Below the pieces are notes generated by a model, which did no database searches, was not told where the DNA came from, and saw only the letters and a program-made list of their open reading frames with translations. From CAWGXZ01 sp963826695 (GTDB lineage Bacteria > Pseudomonadota > Gammaproteobacteria > Burkholderiales > Burkholderiaceae_C): 64,000 nucleotides of DNA. The DNA lies in NCBI GenBank assembly GCA_963826695.1, contig CAWGXZ010000004.1:372001-436000 (forward strand). Direction: 5' to 3'. Positions 57,748-64,000 of the stretch are shown piece by piece. How positions within the stretch are numbered: the stretch's first letter is position 1; each line of letters opens with the position of its first letter. A program made the translations under genes and the position numbers.

Positions 57748-58310
57748 CCAGGAGGCGGCTATCGGCCCTCTCTCGAGGCGAGCGCACCCGCTTCGGGACA
57801 TGCCGATTTCCAAACTGCTCCATCTTGGCCCCATAGTGGGAGAGTGAGTGATCCACGGAGGAGATAAAAAAATCGAAGGGAGTGCCACGACACACGTCCA
57901 CAGGCCAAATTCCAAGTGCCCCCTCCTGGTTGGGATCTCACCTCGACGAACGTGAGTGAATGACCGGTAGCACTGCGGAGCCGCCGTTCCCTCGCCGCTG
58001 CTTGTGAATCGACGACATTTACTGTACTGAGCGCTCATCGCTCGGCGGTCACATTGGCTCGTGTGTAGCGGACCCTGAGCGACCCTGTCGCGGGCTGCTA
58101 CCGGGAGGCCGTAGGTCGCTTCTTCTAGGGGTGGAAGGGGTTGGTGCGCCGATGCTTGACCTGCTTTTCGTCGTTTGGAGCGATTGGCGCAGCCAGAATG
58201 AAGCGTTTCGAACGCGCCGATTGCTTCGGAACGACGCCTTGCCGCCCCGGGTGACGTCGGTGGCCCTTCGCTAAACTGATCACCCTGTCATTTCCTGTTT
58301 TCAGCGACGA
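57748..58310. other. Gene-poor intergenic region, lower GC
   Basis: No convincing gene was found in these 563 bp. Composition is more AT-rich than the surroundings (for example aaaaaaatcg near 57867), and short antisense frames here lack start signals. A repeated gaccctg pair occurs near 58071-58086. It could hold a promoter for the GntR gene, but no clear -35/-10 pair is visible. Confidence 0.5.
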
Positions 58311-59003
58311 ATGAGTGGCCTGCGACGTTTGGCTCCTGCTGCGCGGAGTCCCCTGTGGGACCAAGCCTATGGCGCGCTGCGGGCGACGTTGATGGCGGGG
58401 CGGCTGGCGCCGGGTGAGCGCATCCTGTTACGCGACGTGGCCGAACAGCTCGGTATCAGCCTGACGCCGGTCCGCGATGCGGTTAACCGGCTGGTCGCCG
58501 AGCGGGTGCTCGAACGCGGCAGCGTGGGCCAGGGGGGCGGCGCGACGGTTCCGGTGTTCGCAGCCGACGAGTTCGCGCAGTTGATGGCGGTGCGCGCCAG
58601 TCTGGAGCCGGCTGCCACGCTCGCGGCACTGCCGCACGCGGGGATTGAGCAACTCGATGCGATCGGCGTCGAGCTGGTGGCGATGCGCGAGGCGGTGGAG
58701 GCTGGCCGGGCGGAGGAGTACCTCGCTGCGCACTACCGCTTCCATTTCGGCATTTACGCGCTGGCGCGCATGCCGATCATGCTCGAGGTCATCGAGAGCG
58801 CATGGCTGCGCTGCGCGCCGACGCTGAGGCTCGGGCTGCCTAGCTACATCCCCGATCTGAAGCGTTACCCCTTCCACGTCGCCGCGTTGCAGGCGCTGCG
58901 CGATGGCGACGGCGATGCGGCGGCCGAGGCCATTCGAGGCGATATCGAAAGCGCGCGAGTCGACATTTGTGCGCTGCTCCAGGCGGGCGTCACGCCTGCC
59001 TGA
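58311..59003 (+). CDS. GntR-family (FCD) transcriptional regulator
   Basis: A 230-residue GntR/FadR-type regulator. The winged helix has GRLAPGERILLRDVAEQLGISLTPVRDAV, and the all-helical FCD domain follows, with ligand His residues in YRFHFGIY and FHVAALQALRDGD. The ATG at 58311 is the first in frame. It is transcribed in the same direction as the catabolic operon that follows, and probably represses it through the TGTTATAACA site at 59051-59060. Confidence 0.9.
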   Translation: MSGLRRLAPAARSPLWDQAYGALRATLMAGRLAPGERILLRDVAEQLGISLTPVRDAVNRLVAERVLERGSVGQGGGATVPVFAADEFAQLMAVRASLEPAATLAALPHAGIEQLDAIGVELVAMREAVEAGRAEEYLAAHYRFHFGIYALARMPIMLEVIESAWLRCAPTLRLGLPSYIPDLKRYPFHVAALQALRDGDGDAAAEAIRGDIESARVDICALLQAGVTPA

Positions 59004-59050
59004 TCGCCATGAGAAGGTCAGCGAAGAGCCGCTTGCCAGTCTAAGTTGTT

Positions 59051-59060
59051 TGTTATAACA
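59051..59060. promoter_or_regulatory. GntR-type operator palindrome TGTTATAACA
   Basis: This perfect 10-bp palindrome lies 35 bp upstream of the solute-binding protein start. It contains TATAAC, a plausible -10 element, with TTGCCA 15 bp upstream as a weak -35. Short AT-rich palindromes of this kind are bound by FCD-type GntR regulators, so it is a likely autoregulatory or operon operator. Confidence 0.55.
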
Positions 59061-59094
59061 TTCGGCTTGGCCCACTGTTCCTACTGGAGACAAC

Positions 59095-60078
59095 ATGATT
59101 TCGCGCCTGACTTTTCTTCACGGCCTGACGGCTGCGGTAGTGGCGACGGTCTGGCCTGCGGCCGTCGCCGCGGCCGACGCCTATCCGACCAAGGAGATCC
59201 GCCTGGTCGTCCCCTGGAATGCAGGCGGGTCGAACGACATCGCAGCGCGTGCGCTCGCCGACATCCTGCGCGAGAAGGGCGTGACGGTGATCGTCGAAAA
59301 CGTACCCGGCGCCACGGGGGCCATCGGTATGGCCAAGGTCGCGAACGCTGCGCCCGACGGCTACACCATCGGCATGGGCACGAGTTCGACCCTGGCGCTG
59401 ATGGCGCAGGGCCTTACACCACTGAAGAACGAGCAGTTCACGGCGATCGCGCGTGTCACGGTGGACCCGCTGATTCTCTTGGTGCCTGCCACGAGCCAGA
59501 ACGACACGCTCGAGTCTTTCGTCGCCAACGTGAAGAAGAACCCCGGCAAGGTCTCGATCGGCACGCCGGGCAGCAACAACCTCAATCACATCTTCGCGGT
59601 AATGGCCGGCCGTGTTGCCGGCAGCGATGTCATCGCCGTACCCTACACCGGCGGCTCGAAGGTGGTTGCCGACCTCGCGGGCAAGCAGATGGACGCGGCC
59701 GTGCTCAAGCCATCAGAAAGCAAGGCGCAGATCGACGGCAAGCTCGTCAAGCCGATCGGGGTCTTCGCCAACGAGCGGCTGAAGGTGTTGCCCGACGTGC
59801 CGACCTTCAAGGAGAAGGGGTTCGACGTCTTCCCGCACGGCCCGCTGGTGCAGATGGCCTACATCGCTGCGCCCGCCAACCTGCCGCCCGCCGTGCGCGA
59901 CAGGCTGACCTCGCTGTTCCGCGAGGCGATCCAGAGCCCGAAGTTCAAGACCTCCGCCGAACAGGGCGGCGCGCTCGTCGACGACCTGACGGGGCCTGCG
60001 CTCGCCAAGGAGATCGCGGGGGTTTCGCAGTCGCTCGCCGTCGTCGGCAAGCAGATCTTCGTCGCCGAAAAGAAGTAA
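59095..60078 (+). CDS. Bug/TctC-family periplasmic solute-binding protein
   Basis: A 327-residue receptor with a signal peptide (LTFLHGLTAAVVATVWPAAV). The family signature YPTKEIRLVVPWNAGGSNDI is followed by ENVPGATGAIGMAKV, AAPDGYTIGMG and GVFANERLKVLPDVPTFKE. An SD (ctggag) lies about 8 bp before the ATG. As the first enzyme-operon gene behind the GntR operator, it probably captures the acid degraded by the following dehydratases. No TctAB genes were seen. Confidence 0.9.
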   Translation: MISRLTFLHGLTAAVVATVWPAAVAAADAYPTKEIRLVVPWNAGGSNDIAARALADILREKGVTVIVENVPGATGAIGMAKVANAAPDGYTIGMGTSSTLALMAQGLTPLKNEQFTAIARVTVDPLILLVPATSQNDTLESFVANVKKNPGKVSIGTPGSNNLNHIFAVMAGRVAGSDVIAVPYTGGSKVVADLAGKQMDAAVLKPSESKAQIDGKLVKPIGVFANERLKVLPDVPTFKEKGFDVFPHGPLVQMAYIAAPANLPPAVRDRLTSLFREAIQSPKFKTSAEQGGALVDDLTGPALAKEIAGVSQSLAVVGKQIFVAEKK

Positions 60079-60084
60079 CCACGG

Positions 60085-61245
60085 ATGCACCCCATGAGTA
60101 CGCCATCCCCGATCAAGAAAGTCACCTGCCACGTCGTGTCGGCACCGGTCGAGCGCCCGTTCACCTCGTCGCGCGGCTGGCTCTACAAGAGCCGCGGCTC
60201 GTGCATCGTCGAGATCGAGACGACCGACGGCATCACCGGCTGGGGCGAGTGCTACGGCCCTGCGGCCGTCGCCAAGGCCTATATCGAGACGCAGTTCGCG
60301 CCGCGGATCCTCGGGCGCGATGCGTTCGACGTCGAAGTGATCTGGGAGGACCTCTACAACCGTATCAAGGATTACGGCGGCAAGGGCATGGCGGCGTCGG
60401 CGCTTTCGGGCATCGACATTGCGCTGTGGGACATCATCGGCAAGGCGACAGGCCGGCCGATCCACAAGCTGATCGGCGGCGCTCACCGCACCGAGGTCAC
60501 GTGCTACGCGACGGGCCTCTACTTCATCGACATGGACCGCCTGATCGAGGAGGCTGTCGAGGAGGCCCAGGGCTACGTGGCCGAGGGCTTCACCGCGGTA
60601 AAGATGAAGATCGGCCTGGGCGATCCGAAGCTCGACATCCGCCGCGTTGCTGCGGTGCGCGAGGCCGTCGGTGAGGGCACCCGCCTGATGGTCGACGCCA
60701 ACCACTGCCTGACGGTGCCGCAGGCGATCCGCATCGGCCGCGAACTCGAGGCGCTCGACATCGAGTGGTTCGAGGAGCCGATCTCGCCCGAGGACATCGA
60801 CGGTTACGTCGAGGTCACCCGCGCGCTCGACATGGCGGTCGCCGGTGGCGAGAACGAGATGACGCGCTGGGGCTTCCGCGACATCGTCGTGCGCAAGGCG
60901 ATGGACATCATCCAGCCGGACGTGTGCGCAGCAGGGGGCATCAGCGAATGCCGCAAGATCGCGACGCTCGCAGCCGCGCACGGCGTCGAGTGCGTGCCGC
61001 ACGCCTGGGGTTCGGTGATCGGCGTGGCCGCGACGCTGCATTTCCTGGCGGCGCTGCCCGACCAGCCGCCGAGCTTCCGCCCGATGCCGCCGATGTTCGA
61101 GTTCGAGCAGTGCGAGAACCCGTTCCGGGACCTGCTGGCGAAGGAGCCGATCGTGCAACAGCGCGGCAAGATTGCGATTCCGACCGGCGCCGGCCTGGGT
61201 ATCGAGATCGACCGCAGTGTGCTCGACCGCTACCGTGTCGCCTGA
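60085..61245 (+). CDS. Mandelate racemase/muconate-lactonizing-type enolase-superfamily dehydratase
   Basis: A 386-residue enzyme; the ATG at 60085 or at 60094 is possible, and the second gives the commoner N-terminus. N-terminal capping domain: FTSSRGWLYKSRGSCIVEI. Barrel: the K-x-K acid/base motif in TAVKMKIGLGD, metal ligands in VDANHCLT, EEPISPED and GENE, and a C-terminal His in VPHAWGSV. This is the mandelate-racemase subgroup, in which most members dehydrate sugar acids to 2-keto-3-deoxy acids. It lies 6 bp after the Bug receptor stop. Confidence 0.9.
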   Translation: MHPMSTPSPIKKVTCHVVSAPVERPFTSSRGWLYKSRGSCIVEIETTDGITGWGECYGPAAVAKAYIETQFAPRILGRDAFDVEVIWEDLYNRIKDYGGKGMAASALSGIDIALWDIIGKATGRPIHKLIGGAHRTEVTCYATGLYFIDMDRLIEEAVEEAQGYVAEGFTAVKMKIGLGDPKLDIRRVAAVREAVGEGTRLMVDANHCLTVPQAIRIGRELEALDIEWFEEPISPEDIDGYVEVTRALDMAVAGGENEMTRWGFRDIVVRKAMDIIQPDVCAAGGISECRKIATLAAAHGVECVPHAWGSVIGVAATLHFLAALPDQPPSFRPMPPMFEFEQCENPFRDLLAKEPIVQQRGKIAIPTGAGLGIEIDRSVLDRYRVA

Positions 61246-61333
61246 GATGAGGCGCAACCTTCCTCATCCGCACCATCCGGTGCGGGCGGCAGAAGCTCAG
61301 GCCTGCGGCGTGTGCCGCGGCGCCGCCTGAACC

Positions 61334-62230
61334 ATGCGCTTCGTCACCTTTCGGGGCCGCGATGGCCAACCCGTCGCGGGCATCCTTCGCGCGAATGACA
61401 GCGTCGTCGACCTCTCGCACCCGGCGTGTGCCGCCCTGCTGGACGGCACGCCGCCTTCTGTCGATGCCTTCATCGCGCAGGGGCTCGAAGGCTGGGTCCG
61501 GCGGCTCGAGGAATTCCGCTTCCCAACCGAGTCGCTGCGCCCGCTTGGCGAACTTCAGCTGCTCGCGCCGATGCGGCCGGGCAAGATCGTCGGCGCCGCA
61601 TTCAACTTCACCGACGCGCTTGCCGAGCGCGCGATGGCGCACCCGGCGCAGCCGGTGATCTTCGTGCGCGCCGGCAGCACGGTGGTAGGCCCCGGCGAGC
61701 CGGTGCTGATTCCGCCCGATGTCGAACAGGTCGGTTACGAGGCGGAGCTCGCGGTCGTGATCGGCCGGCGTGCGCTGGCCGTCAAGCGCGAGCACGCGAT
61801 GCGTTTCGTCGCCGGCTACACGGCGCACAACGACATCAGCGGCAGCAGCCTTGTCAAGGCCGATGGCGGAAACTTCGTGCGCGGCAAGAACCTGCGCGCA
61901 TCGGCGCCGCTTGGCCCTTGGCTCTCAACCCCCGACGAACTTCCGGACCCATACGCGGTAAGCATCCGCCTCGATATCGACGGACGCGCGCTGCAGGACG
62001 GATCGACGGCGACGATGCTCTTCGACATCGCCACGCTGATCGAATTCGTGTCCCAGCAGATGCCGCTGGAGCCAGGTGACGTGATCGCCACCGGAACGCC
62101 TGCTGGTGTCGCAGCCATGCACACGCCGGCGGCGTGGCTGCGGCCGGGGCAGACGGTGACCGTCGAGGTGGCGGGTTTCGGGCGTCTTTCCAACCCGGTC
62201 CAGGCAGGAGCACCCTTTGTCGAAACCTAA
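61334..62230 (+). CDS. Fumarylacetoacetate hydrolase-family protein
   Basis: A 298-residue FAH-fold enzyme. The C-terminal catalytic domain has KIVGAAFNF, VGYEAELAVVIGRRA (metal-binding Glu-x-Glu), GYTAHNDISGSSLVKADGG and GDVIATGTPAGVAAM. In sugar-acid operons such proteins cleave or dehydrate 2-keto-3-deoxy (di)acids made by an enolase-superfamily dehydratase. The stop overlaps the next gene, which starts at TTG 62217, by 14 bp. Confidence 0.88.
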   Translation: MRFVTFRGRDGQPVAGILRANDSVVDLSHPACAALLDGTPPSVDAFIAQGLEGWVRRLEEFRFPTESLRPLGELQLLAPMRPGKIVGAAFNFTDALAERAMAHPAQPVIFVRAGSTVVGPGEPVLIPPDVEQVGYEAELAVVIGRRALAVKREHAMRFVAGYTAHNDISGSSLVKADGGNFVRGKNLRASAPLGPWLSTPDELPDPYAVSIRLDIDGRALQDGSTATMLFDIATLIEFVSQQMPLEPGDVIATGTPAGVAAMHTPAAWLRPGQTVTVEVAGFGRLSNPVQAGAPFVET

Positions 62231-63171
62231 GGTACTACTGACCGACCACATCCACCCCGATCTGGGTCCGGTGCTGGAGGCGCGCTGCGAGATTGTCGTG
62301 GCGCCCAGACGCCTCGGCGGCCACGTTGAAACGGCTGATCGTCGACGCTGAAGGCCTGATCGTGCGGAACAAGTTGCCGCACGACCTGTTCGACGACGCG
62401 CCGAAGCTGCGCGCCGTGGTGCGCCACGGCGTCGGCCTCGACCTGATCCCTGTCGAGGCGGCCACGGTGCGGCGGATACCGGTGGCCAACCTGCCTGGGT
62501 CGAACACGACCGCCGTCGTCGAATATGTGTTCGCTGCGATCCTGCAGCTGCGGCGCAACCTCGCTGCCCTTGACACGACGCTGCGACGCGACGGCTGGGC
62601 AGCAGCGCGGCCACTGGCGGATCGCGGGCTCGAGCTGCGCGGCAGCACGCTGGGCATCATCGGCGTCGGCGCCATCGGCGCGCGCGTCGCCGAGCTCGGG
62701 CTTGCGCTCGGAATGAACGTGATCGGCCTCACGCGGCGGCCGGAGTCGTTGCCCGCCGGTGTGGTTGCTGCAGACCGCGCGACGCTGTTCGCCCGCGCCG
62801 ACGTCGTCGTGCTCGCCTGCCCGCTCAACGACCATACGCGCGGGCTTGTCGACGCCGCGGTCATGGCGACGATGAAAGCCGATGCGCTGCTGATCAACGT
62901 CTCGCGCGGCCCCGTGGTAGAGACCGGCGCGCTGATCGAGGCACTGCGTGCCGGGCGACTCGGCGGCGCCGCGCTCGACGTGCACGACCGCCAGCCGCTC
63001 GACCCCAGTGAGGCCGTGTTCGATGCACCGAACCTGCTGCTGACGCCGCACGTGGCAGGCATCACCGCGACAAGCCTCAAGGCGATGAGCCAGGGCGCGG
63101 TCGAGACGATGCTCGCGCTGCTCGACGGCGAATGCCCTTCCAACGTCATCAATCCCGAGGTCTACGCATGA
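62217..63171 (+). CDS. D-2-hydroxyacid dehydrogenase (NAD-binding; one frameshift)
   Basis: Corrected for one extra base near 62311-62325, this is a 317-residue D-isomer-specific dehydrogenase. The TTG start at 62217 has the SD caggag 6-8 bp upstream and gives the normal N-terminus (SKPKVLLTDHI). The Rossmann domain has LGIIGVGAIGARVAELGLAL. The catalytic Arg, Glu and His regions are LINVSRGPVVETGALIEAL, LDVHDRQPLD and LTPHVAGIT. It overlaps the FAH-like gene by 14 bp and the next gene by ATGA. It probably reduces or oxidises a 2-keto-acid of the pathway. Confidence 0.88.
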
Positions 63172-64000
63172 GCCCGTTCCAGATCGCCGACATCCGCGCA
63201 GTGCCGATCTCCTTCCCGGTTCCCGAAGGACAATCGGTGCGCCTGGGCATCGGGCGCAGCGTCAAGCGCGACGCGGTGCTCGTTCGCGTCGAAACGCACG
63301 ACGGCCATGTCGGCTGGGGCGAGGCGCACCATGGGCGCTGCCCCGGCGCGATCGCCAAGCTGATCGACACCACGATGCGCGAGCTCGTGCTCGGCATGGA
63401 CGCCTTCGACGTCAACGGCGTCTGGGCGCGGGTCTACAAGATGCAGCTGGCGAGCCACGGCATGGGTGCTGCAGCGGCGCTGGCGCTCAGCGGGCTCGAC
63501 ATCGCACTGTGGGACATTCGCAGCCAGGCCAGCGGCTGGCCGTTGTACCGCCTGCTCGGCGGCAGAGCGAAGCCGATCAAGGCGTACGCGGGTGGCATTT
63601 CCCTGGGGTGGCAGCCCACAGCGGCACTGGTCGAGGAAGCGCAGCGACATGTGGCATCCGGCTATCGCGCGCTCAAGCTGCGGGTCGGCGACACCGCGGC
63701 GAAGGACATCGAGCGCGTGCGCGCAGTACGCCAGGCGCTCGGAGACGGCATCGAGATACTCGTCGATGCCAACACCGGCTACACGGTCGACGACGTGCGC
63801 CGGGTGATGCCGGCGTTCGAGGAATGTGCTGTGGGCTGGCTTGAAGAGCCGTTCCCGCCACAGGACCGCCGCGCCTATGCACAAGCCGCCAGGCTCGGCC
63901 GTGTGCCGCTGGCGGCCGGCGAGAACCATTTCACACGCTACGAGTTCGCGCTGCTGCTCGAAGACGGCGACATCAGCATCGTGCAGCCCGATCTGTCGAA
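63168..64000 (+). CDS. Second enolase-superfamily dehydratase (3'-partial at window end)
   Basis: At least 277 residues, open at the window end. The ATG is inside an ATGA overlap with the dehydrogenase stop. N-terminal cap: IRAVPISFPVPEGQSVRLGI and VGWGEAHHGRCPG. Barrel: YRALKLRVGDT with a K-x-R in place of the K-x-K of the first dehydratase, VDANTGYTVDD, LEEPFPPQD and AAGENHFTRYEF. It is clearly a paralogue from a different subgroup than the first dehydratase, so the operon may process two related acids or two steps. Confidence 0.9.
   Translation, partial: MSPFQIADIRAVPISFPVPEGQSVRLGIGRSVKRDAVLVRVETHDGHVGWGEAHHGRCPGAIAKLIDTTMRELVLGMDAFDVNGVWARVYKMQLASHGMGAAAALALSGLDIALWDIRSQASGWPLYRLLGGRAKPIKAYAGGISLGWQPTAALVEEAQRHVASGYRALKLRVGDTAAKDIERVRAVRQALGDGIEILVDANTGYTVDDVRRVMPAFEECAVGWLEEPFPPQDRRAYAQAARLGRVPLAAGENHFTRYEFALLLEDGDISIVQPDLS

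Noticed and set aside
58081..58310. Short minus-strand open frames at 58125-58364 and near 57604-58038
   Set aside because: No ribosome-binding sites, no domains, biased composition, and overlap with the GntR start region.

Overview
The window looks like a high-GC (roughly two thirds G+C) betaproteobacterial chromosome, most likely Burkholderiales. The reasons are the codon bias, two orphan Bug/TctC-type solute-binding proteins, a nag-type gentisate pathway, and dense short-gap operons. There are no rRNA or tRNA genes, CRISPR arrays or recognisable insertion sequences.

Region 1 (1-31093, + strand) is the 3' part of one giant gene whose start lies upstream of the window. It encodes at least about 10,350 residues of repeat-built exoprotein. 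In order: nine PPC-like units with a lectin-like insert, 17 CARDB repeats, a mixed middle section, nine Ig/cadherin-like repeats, a YD/RHS-like stretch, a dockerin-like calcium repeat, an IPT domain, a beta-propeller, an alpha/beta-hydrolase, PKD repeats around a collagen-like linker, a metzincin-type zinc protease, tandem-95 repeats, a proline-rich minisatellite and a unique C-terminal region. The reading frame is broken about 37 times. Every break fits one extra base, and about 27 of them fall in 22.78-26.97 kb.

Region 2 (31153-39795, +) is a tightly packed cluster directly downstream: a DUF3467 protein, a TolC-like outer membrane protein, a GAF-TM-HlyD protein, a PqqD-like/M50/HlyD fusion, a shortened SecA paralogue and a small secreted HlyD adaptor. 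There is no ABC exporter. I infer a dedicated export machine for the giant protein, and this is the most novel part of the window.

Region 3 (39888-42400, +) holds a cyclopropane-synthase-like methyltransferase, a DUF1295 membrane protein and a DUF6134-like secreted protein, probably a lipid-modification operon. Region 4 (44339-42410, -) holds a tyrosinase with a His-rich partner and a cupin.

Region 5 (44468-50125) is a complete gentisate route: 3-hydroxybenzoate 6-hydroxylase, gentisate dioxygenase, fumarylpyruvate hydrolase, maleylpyruvate isomerase and a Bug receptor, facing a divergent LysR regulator. Region 6 (50148-56531) has an IclR regulator with a TRAP receptor, a divergent AroQ paralogue, a Tat/SLH metallo-beta-lactamase-fold protein, a small secreted protein and a Tat-exported SMP-30 protein. 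A secreted M23 peptidase (57498-56653) and a gene-poor 0.56-kb gap follow.

Region 7 (58311-64000, +) is a GntR-controlled sugar-acid-like catabolic operon: Bug receptor, two enolase-superfamily dehydratases (the second cut by the window end), an FAH-family enzyme and a D-2-hydroxyacid dehydrogenase.
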